Shown here piece after piece: positions 1 through 5,926 of a stretch of DNA of 8,151 nt. The first letter of the stretch is position 1. The number at the start of each line of letters is the position of its first letter. The translations under genes were made by a program, and so were the position numbers. Source of the DNA: Acidobacteriota bacterium (lineage in GTDB: Bacteria > Acidobacteriota > Blastocatellia > Pyrinomonadales > Pyrinomonadaceae); the NCBI GenBank assembly GCA_003222935.1, contig QHXL01000378.1, forward strand, positions 1 through 8,151, written 5' to 3'. The notes beneath the pieces were generated by a model. The model did no database searches. It was not told the origin of the DNA and was given only the letters and a program-made list of their open reading frames with translations.

Positions 1-398
1 AGAAGGCTCGGGCCTGGGCCCACAATGTTCGCACTTTGATTGATGACAAGTTCGCCAACGGTGAGCGTAATCGTGTGCGCGCCTGTACCGAGATCGAAGT
101 TGATAGTGTGGGCGCCTGTTGTGGTGTTAGCGAAGTGGAATGCGTCGCGCAATGAGCAGTCCTTGTTTCCCACTCCCGTGCCGAGCTGGTCACACGACCC
201 GTCGTCTGTGTCGGCTGTCGTGTTTACAGTGAAGACGTGCGCCGCCTGCGCGCGTGTTGTAACCGAAAAATATTCGGCGGGAGCAAACTCTCTCGCGGCG
301 CAAAGAAGCGTCACAGGTAACAACACGTAGAGTGCGAGGCCGCGAATGAATGCGCTTCCAGTCTTGCGGATTTTGGGACGATGAGTCGGGCGGTGCAT
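1..398 (-). CDS. Secreted CSLREA-domain beta-helix protein, N-terminal part (runs off left edge)
   Basis: The minus-strand frame opens with ATG at 398-396 and stays open to base 1, giving 132 residues. The basic N-terminus (MHRPTHRPKIRK) is followed by a hydrophobic stretch at about residues 20-34, consistent with a signal peptide; a cleavage site near AQAA (50-53) is plausible. Residues 56-91 match the CSLREA N-terminal module: FTVNTTADTDDGSCD followed by DCSLRDAFHFAN, with the paired cysteines C69 and C81. From about residue 98, short alternating strands (HTINFDLG, HTITL, LVINQSANIVGPGPSL) look like the first rungs of a right-handed beta-helix. Proteins of this kind are large exported or surface proteins; the substrate is unknown. 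A strong Shine-Dalgarno overlapping the upstream gene's stop indicates co-translation with the receiver protein. The C-terminal part is missing only because the window ends. Confidence 0.85.
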   Translation of the reverse strand, partial: MHRPTHRPKIRKTGSAFIRGLALYVLLPVTLLCAAREFAPAEYFSVTTRAQAAHVFTVNTTADTDDGSCDQLGTGVGNKDCSLRDAFHFANTTTGAHTINFDLGTGAHTITLTVGELVINQSANIVGPGPSL

Positions 399-403
399 GG
401 TTG

Positions 404-412
404 TTCTCCTTT
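404..412 (-). promoter_or_regulatory. Ribosome binding site overlapping the upstream stop codon
   Basis: On the minus strand AAAGGAGAA lies 7 nt before the ATG at 398 (measured from GGAG). Its first two A residues are also the last two bases of the receiver gene's TAA stop (413-411). This fixes the start of the CSLREA gene and suggests translational coupling of the two genes. Confidence 0.8.
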
Positions 413-761
413 ACGGTAGTGACTCCATCAGTATCCGTCGCACTTCGAGCAGATCGTCTTTGGTTACGTAGGCGATCGCGCCCGCTTGCGTGGCTGCTTC
501 GCGCAAATGCGCGTCGTCGAAACTCGTCACGATCATGATCCTCGTTTCAGGGAATGCGGCCTTCACGTGTCTTGTGGCGGTGATCCCGTTCATGTCGCCC
601 ATCTGGATGTCCATTAGTACCCAGTCGGGGCGGCGCTCGCGGCAGGCGACTATCGCTTCGTCGCCATTTGCCGCCTCACGCAGATCCTCAGCGAGGTCAC
701 TCACAAAGCTTCTGATCGTGCGCCGCACTGGTTCGCTATCGTCGACAATTAGAATTTTCAT
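411..761 (-). CDS. Stand-alone receiver-domain response regulator
   Basis: The product is a 116-residue single receiver (CheY-like) domain with no output domain. The ATG at 761-759 gives MKILIVDDSEP, the classic receiver start, with AAGGGG 3 nt upstream. A TTG at 773 would add four residues but has no Shine-Dalgarno, so I prefer 761. Visible receiver residues from that start are the acidic pair D7-D8, the phospho-acceptor D51 (WVLMDIQMGD), T79 (IVTSF) and K101 (VTKDD). The central and C-terminal sequence (GITATRHVKAAFPETRIMIVTSFDD) resembles NarL/FixJ receivers, so this may derive from such a regulator that lost its helix-turn-helix. No histidine kinase is nearby. It lies downstream of another response regulator and just upstream of the CSLREA gene. 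It could act as a phosphate sink or a protein-interaction regulator. Confidence 0.9.
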   Translation of the reverse strand: MKILIVDDSEPVRRTIRSFVSDLAEDLREAANGDEAIVACRERRPDWVLMDIQMGDMNGITATRHVKAAFPETRIMIVTSFDDAHLREAATQAGAIAYVTKDDLLEVRRILMESLP

Positions 762-850
762 TAGCCCCTTCAAGCTGTGTTGGTCGCGAGGTCGCCGGAA
801 GTATGAAGGGAGAAAAGGTGGGCGAGTATTCGGTTGAATACGTAATTCGT

Positions 851-868
851 CTACGTACTAGTGCGTAG
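851..868. promoter_or_regulatory. 18-bp near-palindrome, possible regulator binding site
   Basis: CTACGTACTAGTGCGTAG is self-complementary at 8 of 9 base pairs around a central ACTAGT. TACGTA also occurs just upstream at 839-844. The site lies about 90 bp upstream of the receiver gene's start and beside a long inverted repeat. Its size and symmetry fit a dimeric LuxR/NarL-type operator, and the neighbouring NarL-type regulator is an obvious candidate binder. That link is inference only. I see no convincing -35/-10 pair beside it. Confidence 0.35.
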
Positions 869-878
869 GAAAGAGATC

Positions 879-971
879 CTCAAATGTCCGATAAACTTTA
901 GTTTGTCGTGATGTCAGCTAGACGGCTTCTAGTGGTGATCACGACAAACTAAAGTTTATCGGACATTTGAG
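879..971. repeat. Perfect 34-bp inverted repeat with 25-nt loop (hairpin or MITE-like element)
   Basis: Bases 879-912 are exactly complementary to 938-971, with no mismatch over 34 pairs. The loop (913-937) contains a second small stem, CTAGA (918-922) with TCTAG (928-932). The arms include AAACTTTAGTTT, itself a short palindrome. GAGATC flanks both ends (873-878 and 969-974), overlapping the right arm, and TGAGATCT is repeated at 968-975 and 982-989. The element sits between two minus-strand response regulator genes, starting 27 bp beyond the stop of the upstream one. It has no U-tract, so it is not a standard intrinsic terminator. It could be a non-autonomous transposon or palindromic repeat element, or an RNase III-type processing stem in the transcript. 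Confidence 0.9.
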
Positions 972-998
972 ATCTGAAATCTGAGATCTTGAGTTTAT

Positions 999-1655
999 TC
1001 AGTTGAGCTCCGACTTGTGAGCGAGGGCAAACTTCATGAGCGAGTGGCTACCATGGATGTCGAGTTTGTTACAGATGTTTGTGCGGTGGGCCTCAACGGT
1101 GCGTGGGCTGACAGAGAGTGCACTGGCGATCTCTTTGTTCGTCTTATATTCAGCGATGAGCGCCAGGACACGCCTCTCGGTCGGAGTAAGGGTGGCGACT
1201 CCCGGCGTGTCTGCTGCGAGTGACGCGGCTCGTCTCGCACGATTGACGAGATGCGTGGTAAGCGTCGAACTCGCATAGTGTTGCCCGGAAGCCACAGCAC
1301 GGACACAGGACACGATGTCAGTGAGGGCGCTCTCCTTCAACACGTAACCGCGGACGCCGAGATCGAGTGCCGCGTTGAACATATCTGCCTCACGGAAGGC
1401 GGTGAGAAAGATGAGTTGGACCGCAATCGATCTATCGCGCACCGCACGTGCGACGCCGAAGCCGTCGATCAGCGGCATTTGAATATCGAGCACCGCCACT
1501 GACGGCTCGAGAGCCTCGATTTTTTCCAGCGCTTCCTGACCATCACCCGCCTCGGCTATGACTTTTAAATCAGCGGACAATTCGATCGTTTGCCGCAGGC
1601 CCTGGCGCACGATGGGATGATCGTCCGCGATGAGTATCGCGATCTCACCTTCCAT
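999..1655 (-). CDS. NarL/FixJ-family two-component response regulator
   Basis: The product is a 218-residue DNA-binding response regulator of normal family length. The N-terminal receiver (about 5-120) has the acidic pair D11-D12, phospho-acceptor D57 (VAVLDIQMP), T85 (IFLTAF) and K107 (YVLKES). A linker rich in Ala and Arg (about 135-153) leads to a LuxR-type helix-turn-helix at 155-212: LTPTERRVLALIAEYKTNKE, then IASALSVSPRTVEAHRTNIC, then NKLDIHG. The ATG at 1655 is preceded by GGGAG at a spacing of 8 nt. The partner kinase is not in the window, so the signal is unknown. The gene is divergent from the helicase gene (178 bp apart), which could place it as a regulator of that module or of the downstream receiver/CSLREA pair. 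Neither is shown. Confidence 0.95.
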   Translation of the reverse strand: MEGEIAILIADDHPIVRQGLRQTIELSADLKVIAEAGDGQEALEKIEALEPSVAVLDIQMPLIDGFGVARAVRDRSIAVQLIFLTAFREADMFNAALDLGVRGYVLKESALTDIVSCVRAVASGQHYASSTLTTHLVNRARRAASLAADTPGVATLTPTERRVLALIAEYKTNKEIASALSVSPRTVEAHRTNICNKLDIHGSHSLMKFALAHKSELN

Positions 1656-1784
1656 GCATTCGCTCCCTTCAGCTTTATGCTAACACCGACGGCGAATCGT
1701 GCCACTTAATCCCAGGACACATCAACGATAAACTTCAACATCTCAATCGCCTCGCCTGCGCAATGATTCCCCACTTACTTTCCT

Positions 1785-1804
1785 TGTGGTATAAACTCAC
1801 CACA
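1785..1804. promoter_or_regulatory. Inverted repeat TGTGGT-N8-ACCACA over a putative -10 of the helicase gene
   Basis: TGTGGT (1785-1790) and ACCACA (1799-1804) are perfectly complementary half-sites 8 bp apart. TATAAA (1790-1795), a possible -10 hexamer, lies between and partly inside them, about 40 bp before the helicase ATG. The matching -35 position (1767-1772, TTCCCC) is poor. An alternative pair, TTGTGG (1784-1789) with TACAAT (1806-1811), has a 16-bp spacer but would start transcription inside the Shine-Dalgarno. The arrangement would suit a repressor site controlling the RecQ-DprA module; this is inference from position. Confidence 0.35.
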
Positions 1805-1816
1805 CTACAATCAATT

Positions 1817-1823
1817 TAAGGAG
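1817..1823 (+). promoter_or_regulatory. Ribosome binding site of the helicase gene
   Basis: TAAGGAG lies 10 nt upstream of the ATG at 1834 and supports that start. Translation from there gives an N-terminus reaching into RecQ motif 0 at residue 23. Confidence 0.7.
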
Positions 1824-1833
1824 CGCGTTCCTC

Positions 1834-3906
1834 ATGATCTTCAACTCCTCACGTGCGCTGGAACTTCTAAGACTCTCAACTGGTAACCCACACGCAGTCT
1901 TTCGCGAAAGTCAGGAAGAGGCGATTCGTTTTCTCGTCGAAGGTCGAGGCCGACTTCTGGTCGTGCAGAAGACCGGTTGGGGAAAGAGTCTTGTCTATTT
2001 CATTGCCACGAAGATGTTGCGCGAGACACCCCCGCTTGCACGTGCCAATGGACCAGCGATTTTAGTCTCACCTTTGCTTGCACTTATGCGAAATCAAATC
2101 CAGGCCGCAGAACGGATCGGGGTACGAGCTTTAACTATTAACTCCGAGAATGAAGACGAATGGGATCGGATTGAACGCACTATACGACACGACGAAGTCG
2201 ACATACTGCTCATCTCTCCCGAACGTCTCGCCAACGAACGTTTTCGCACTCAAGTGCTCGCGCGCATAGCAAGCAACGTTTCGTTACTGGTAATTGATGA
2301 GGCGCATTGCATTTCTGACTGGGGGCACGACTTCAGACCTCACTACCGGCTCCTGGAAAGGATAGCTAAAGCACTTCCACAAAACGTTTGCTTGCTTGCC
2401 ACAACTGCAACGGCAAACGATCGCGTTGTCGACGACCTTGCCAATGTGCTTGGCCCAAACCTTCAGATTCAGCGCGGCGATCTCAATCGACCGTCCTTAA
2501 AGCTGCAAACCATTTATCTGCCCGCTCCGGTCGATCGACTGGCATGGCTGGCCGAACATGTTCAGCAACTTAGCGGCAGCGGAATTATCTACACCCTCAC
2601 CATACGGGATGCAGTTCAGGTCGCTGATTGGCTTAAATCACGTGGTCTCAATGTCGAGGCGTACACGAGCGAAACGGGAGACCGTCGGCCTGAACTGGAA
2701 CAGGCTTTACTTGAGAATCGGGTGAAGGCGCTCGTTGCCACAACTGCGCTCGGAATGGGCTACGACAAACCCGACCTGGCATTCGTCATTCACTATCAAA
2801 CGCCGGGCTCGGTGGTTCACTACTATCAACAAGTCGGACGTGCTGGTCGTGCAATCCATGCTGCATACGGCGTGTTGCTCAGTGGTGAAGAAGAAAAGGA
2901 CATCAACGACTACTTTATCGAGAGCGCTTTTCCTACCCGACCAGAAGTGGAGACGGTAGTGAGCGCACTCGAAAATAGTCCTGACGGATTATCAGTGAAC
3001 GACATAATGGCCCGAATCAACCTGACCAAAGGGCGCATTCAGAAAACTTTGGATCTGCTTTCACTTGAATCACCCGCACCAGTATTGAAGCTCGGGACTC
3101 GTTGGCAACTAACTGCCGCAAAGTTAAGCGAAGGATTTTGGCAACGCGCAAACCGCTTAACTGAACTCCGCCGCGCGGAACAGAAACAGATGCAGGACTA
3201 TGTTCGTTTGCGCTCAGGCCACATGGAATTTCTGATTCGGGCGCTTGATGGAAACGTCGAAAACCTGACCCAACCAAACCTTCCTGACTTATCAAGCGCG
3301 CCTGACCAATTAATGGTTCGTGAAGCACTTCAATTTCTGCGTCGCGTAAATCTCCCAATCGAGCCGCGGCTAACGTGGCCTGTCGGTGGCATGCCTGTTC
3401 ATGCAGTGAAAGGAAAGATTGCGCCGTCCCATCAAGCGGCTCCCGGAAAGGCGCTTTGTACCTGGCGTGGCGCAGGGTGGGGCGAATTGGTCCGCAAAGA
3501 CAAGTTTGCTGTGGGCCGCTTCGACGAGAATTTATTGTTAGCGTGCGAGCGTCTCATTCGGGAATGGAATCCAACAGTTGAGTGGGTTACGTGTATTCCT
3601 TCCTTGCGCCATCCGGATCTCGTGCCTGATTTCGCTCGGCGACTTGCGGAACGATTAGGGTTACCGTTTGAAGTCGCTTTGGTGAAAACGGGTGATCGAC
3701 CTGAACAAAAGACGATGGCAAACAGCATCCTGCAGGCGCGCAATATCGATGGTGCATTGGCTATTGCAAACGGACCAATTCCGAGTGGCCCAGTTTTGTT
3801 GGTCGATGATATGGTTGATTCGCGTTGGACAATTACGGTTGCAAGTTGGCTCTTGCGATCGAATGGCAGTGGTAAAGTCTTCCCATTCGCACTCGCGCTA
3901 ACGTAA
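1834..3906 (+). CDS. RecQ-family ATP-dependent DNA helicase fused to a C-terminal phosphoribosyltransferase domain
   Basis: The 690-aa product is a superfamily 2, 3'-5' RecQ-type DNA helicase with an extra nucleotide-handling domain. Visible motifs are motif 0 FRESQEEA (23-30), Walker A QKTGWGKS (45-52, K51), Ia SPLLALMRNQ (79-88), Ib ISPERL (127-132), DEAHCISDWGHDFRPHY (155-171, motif II plus the aromatic-rich loop), III ATTATAN (189-195), V TTALGMGYDKPD (303-314) and VI YQQVGRAGR (331-339). Residues about 365-430 look like a winged helix. There are no cysteines between 187 and 541, so the usual RecQ zinc site is absent, and I see no HRDC domain. Residues about 560-690 resemble a ComFC-type PRTase, with the PRPP loop at 654-666 (VLLVDDMVDSRWT). 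The 'QKTGWGKS' Walker A and PRTase tail fit a RecQ subfamily I recall from actinobacteria. The DprA gene starts at the next base. Biochemical role of the fusion: unknown. Confidence 0.93.
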   Translation: MIFNSSRALELLRLSTGNPHAVFRESQEEAIRFLVEGRGRLLVVQKTGWGKSLVYFIATKMLRETPPLARANGPAILVSPLLALMRNQIQAAERIGVRALTINSENEDEWDRIERTIRHDEVDILLISPERLANERFRTQVLARIASNVSLLVIDEAHCISDWGHDFRPHYRLLERIAKALPQNVCLLATTATANDRVVDDLANVLGPNLQIQRGDLNRPSLKLQTIYLPAPVDRLAWLAEHVQQLSGSGIIYTLTIRDAVQVADWLKSRGLNVEAYTSETGDRRPELEQALLENRVKALVATTALGMGYDKPDLAFVIHYQTPGSVVHYYQQVGRAGRAIHAAYGVLLSGEEEKDINDYFIESAFPTRPEVETVVSALENSPDGLSVNDIMARINLTKGRIQKTLDLLSLESPAPVLKLGTRWQLTAAKLSEGFWQRANRLTELRRAEQKQMQDYVRLRSGHMEFLIRALDGNVENLTQPNLPDLSSAPDQLMVREALQFLRRVNLPIEPRLTWPVGGMPVHAVKGKIAPSHQAAPGKALCTWRGAGWGELVRKDKFAVGRFDENLLLACERLIREWNPTVEWVTCIPSLRHPDLVPDFARRLAERLGLPFEVALVKTGDRPEQKTMANSILQARNIDGALAIANGPIPSGPVLLVDDMVDSRWTITVASWLLRSNGSGKVFPFALALT
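3633..3832 (+). repeat. 200-bp direct repeat, copy 1 (within the helicase gene's PRTase region)
   Basis: These 200 bases recur without a single difference at 4610-4809, at a constant offset of 977. Copy 1 is embedded in an intact reading frame encoding about residues 600-666 of the helicase fusion, up to the end of the PRPP loop, so it is the source copy. Confidence 0.97.
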
Positions 3907-4635
3907 ATGTTATCCCCAAACACGCAAGTCACATTATTATTGACGGCTCCGCTTATCACAGGGCAAATTGAGTCACCCGATCAACTAACATCACGCGAGT
4001 ACACCAAGTTTCGACAATTGCTCGCACAGTTTGATCTCGAGCCGGCGGTTCTTATCAGTTCGTCTGACTTGCCTCACGAAGTTAGAGGACTCGTTGAGAC
4101 AGATCGTTATCAACAACTACTTGGTAGGAGATCTCAACTTACCCAGGCTGTCGAATTCTGGACGTCACTCGCGATCTGGGTAGCCGGACAGACTGACGAG
4201 CAATATCCGAAAAGATTCATCGAGCACATGAAAGACCATGCGCCTCCGATTGTTTATGGTTGTGGTGATACCGAGTTATTGAACACTGGCGGACTAGCAG
4301 TTGTTGGTTCTCGCGATGTGGATCCAGAGCTCGTCGAGTTTACAGAGAACGTCGGCCGGCTCGGGGCCCGCGCTCACCAGACTCTCATCTCCGGCGGCGC
4401 GCGCGGAATCGATCAGGCAGCGATGCGTGGTGCGGCCGAGTCGGGTGGCAAAGTCATTGGCGTGCTCGCGGACAGTTTGGAGCGCGCCGCAGTCAATCGC
4501 GGAAATAGGGAGTTGTTAACTGATTCACGATTGACCTTGATTACTGTTTTTGATCCATCCGCAGGTTTCAATGTTGGACACGCGATGCAGCGCAATCGTT
4601 TGATCTATGCGCTCGGCGACTTGCGGAACGATTAG
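3907..4635 (+). CDS. DprA/Smf-like SLOG-domain protein, C-terminus lost (probable pseudogene or misassembly)
   Basis: DprA binds single-stranded DNA and loads RecA in transformation; DprA-like SLOG proteins also occur in defence loci. The frame starts directly after the helicase TAA (TAAATG), implying translational coupling. Residues 1-95 are a helical N-terminal region. The Rossmann-type core shows [21 protein letters not shown] (100-120), AVVGSR (131-136), [13 protein letters not shown] (160-172), [11 protein letters not shown] (180-190) and [10 protein letters not shown] (229-238), all in the expected order. After about residue 235 the frame enters the 200-bp repeat and stops within a few codons (LRND, stop). 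The expected next strand and C-terminal region are absent, so the 242-aa product is shorter than the family norm (about 300-380 aa). Either the gene is inactivated or the assembly is wrong here. A -1 shift near the junction would fuse it to the copied PRTase fragment, but I see no slippery heptamer. Confidence 0.85.
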   Translation: MLSPNTQVTLLLTAPLITGQIESPDQLTSREYTKFRQLLAQFDLEPAVLISSSDLPHEVRGLVETDRYQQLLGRRSQLTQAVEFWTSLAIWVAGQTDEQYPKRFIEHMKDHAPPIVYGCGDTELLNTGGLAVVGSRDVDPELVEFTENVGRLGARAHQTLISGGARGIDQAAMRGAAESGGKVIGVLADSLERAAVNRGNRELLTDSRLTLITVFDPSAGFNVGHAMQRNRLIYALGDLRND

Positions 4636-4809
4636 GGTTACCGTTTGAAGTCGCTTTGGTGAAAACGGGTGATCGACCTGAACAAAAGACGATGGCAAAC
4701 AGCATCCTGCAGGCGCGCAATATCGATGGTGCATTGGCTATTGCAAACGGACCAATTCCGAGTGGCCCAGTTTTGTTGGTCGATGATATGGTTGATTCGC
4801 GTTGGACAA
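4610..4809 (+). repeat. 200-bp direct repeat, copy 2 (interrupts the DprA-like gene)
   Basis: This is a perfect copy of 3633-3832. At its left edge the sequence CGCTCGGCGAC also fits the DprA frame as the conserved ALGD, so the join may lie in a short microhomology. On the right, identity stops after TTGGACAA (copy 1 continues TTACGG, copy 2 AGAACA). It has no terminal inverted repeats, target duplication or transposase. Confidence 0.97.
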
Positions 4810-4820
4810 AGAACAAGTGA
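4611..4820 (+). pseudogene. Duplicated PRTase fragment of the helicase fusion
   Basis: In the frame used by the source copy, this stretch encodes [13 protein letters not shown] through to LLVDDMVDSRWT, identical to helicase residues about 601-666. It then continues KNK and stops at 4818-4820. It lacks the helicase, the start of the PRTase domain and the final helix-strand after the PRPP loop. It has no start codon or ribosome binding site of its own, and it is in the -1 frame relative to the DprA-like gene. It is probably non-functional. Confidence 0.75.
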
Positions 4821-4840
4821 AGCAGCTTTCGTTTTTGTAG
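4810..4840 (+). other. Possible leftover C-terminal tail of the DprA-like gene
   Basis: Directly after the repeat, one frame (codons from 4811) reads EQVKQLSFL and then TAG. A short acidic/amide segment ending in QLSFL resembles C-terminal tails of DNA-processing proteins that carry sliding-clamp-type QLxLF motifs. If so, this is the far end of the original gene and the segment between was replaced. The stretch is too short to be confident, and it lies in neither the DprA nor the PRTase frame of copy 2. Confidence 0.2.
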
Positions 4841-4921
4841 GACTGGTTTGGTGGATTTATTCGCTTTGTATCTAGAACCAATCCGCAACTCTAACCCCTT
4901 AATCGAAGTGGACTGGCAGAA

Positions 4922-5926
4922 ATGAAATTACTTCTTGTTTCACTAATCCTGATCTTTTCATCGACCCTGTCAATAACGGCCAAGCCTCTTCATCACTTTG
5001 TCTACTTCGGTATGGACCGCGAGAAAATCGGCGCCACCAAATCGTTCTTAGAGATGCGAGCGTTTGAAGGAGCACAGGTCGCCTATTCCTGGCGGCAGCT
5101 CGAACCAGCCAGAGACGAATACGACTTTCGCCTCATTCGTCAGGACCTTGCGTTCCTCGCACGTCATGGCAAAAAACTCTGGATTCAACTTCAGGATGTG
5201 ACCTTTAGTGAGCGTTGGAACCCGGTGCCGAAATACCTGGTGCAGGATCCGCAATACCACGGCGGCGCCAATCATCAATACTCATACAAGAACGATGATG
5301 AACAAACCGCAACCGTTGATGGTTGGGCGGCAAGGCGTTGGGATCCAGCCGTGCAGGAGAGATTTCATAAACTGCTGTTTGCGCTGGCAAAAGAATTCGA
5401 CGGACGCATTGCAGGAATCAACTTCGCCGAATCGTCCGTGAGTTTTGGCGAGTCCGGGCGTCTCTATCCGGATGGTTTCACACCTCAAATCTATCGCGAC
5501 GCCCTGGTCACCAACATGAAAGCCCTCAAGCGTGCGTTTCCGAAATCCATCGCCCTTCAATACGCCAACTTCATGCCGGGAGAATGGCGCCCGACAGACG
5601 ATAAGGGATACTTACGCGCTGTTTATTATGCAGCGAGGGATTTGAAGGTTGGGGTTGGTGGTCCTGATCTGCTGCCGGGCAAACCCGGACAAATGGGTAA
5701 CAGCTATTCGTTGATCAGAGAAATGGCTGGGAGAGTCCCAGTCGGAATAGCGGTCCAGGATGGAAACTACGAGCACGTCAATCCTAAGACCGGAAAGCGC
5801 GTTACTATTACAGAGCTGATTACCTTTGCCAACGATTACCTGAAGGCGGATTACATTTTCTGGTGCACAGAGGAGCCCTACTACTCGAATGATCTAGTTC
5901 CCTTTATGCGGACTATGGGCCGGTGA
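4922..5926 (+). CDS. Secreted probable TIM-barrel glycoside hydrolase
   Basis: The 334-aa product begins with a clear Sec signal peptide (MKLLLVSLILIFSSTLSITA, cleavage near residue 20), so it is exported. The sequence then follows a beta/alpha-barrel glycosidase pattern: VAYSWRQLEPARDEYDF (53-69, the 'W..LEP..G.YDF' strand-2 signature), KLWIQLQD (85-92), a strand at IAGINFAES (163-171) whose E170 is a candidate acid/base, FPKSIALQYAN (206-216), VPVGIAVQDGNYE (272-284) and DYIFWCTEEPYYS (310-322), where E317 or E318 could be the nucleophile. This recalls GH5/GH42-type clan A enzymes, but I cannot assign a family or substrate. The Shine-Dalgarno is weak (GAAGTGG at 4905-4911), but the signal peptide supports this start. 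Codons look like those of its neighbours. It is not obviously linked to the DNA-processing genes upstream. Confidence 0.75.
   Translation: MKLLLVSLILIFSSTLSITAKPLHHFVYFGMDREKIGATKSFLEMRAFEGAQVAYSWRQLEPARDEYDFRLIRQDLAFLARHGKKLWIQLQDVTFSERWNPVPKYLVQDPQYHGGANHQYSYKNDDEQTATVDGWAARRWDPAVQERFHKLLFALAKEFDGRIAGINFAESSVSFGESGRLYPDGFTPQIYRDALVTNMKALKRAFPKSIALQYANFMPGEWRPTDDKGYLRAVYYAARDLKVGVGGPDLLPGKPGQMGNSYSLIREMAGRVPVGIAVQDGNYEHVNPKTGKRVTITELITFANDYLKADYIFWCTEEPYYSNDLVPFMRTMGR

Noticed and set aside
879..971. Rho-independent terminator for the NarL-type regulator gene
   Set aside because: The stem is AT-rich and far too long, and no T-tract follows it on the minus strand.
1726..1735. CGATAAACTT shared with the arms of the 34-bp inverted repeat
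   Set aside because: It is a 10-base match with no further similarity or symmetry; likely coincidence.
4669..4875. Plus-strand 68-aa frame over copy 2 of the repeat
   Set aside because: It is an out-of-frame reading of the PRTase fragment, and the same reading appears over copy 1 (from 3692), where the real frame is the helicase.
4568..4888. Minus-strand 106-aa frame whose middle is identical to part of the 3432-3959 minus-strand frame
   Set aside because: The identity is only the antisense shadow of the 200-bp direct repeat; neither has protein-like composition or a start signal.
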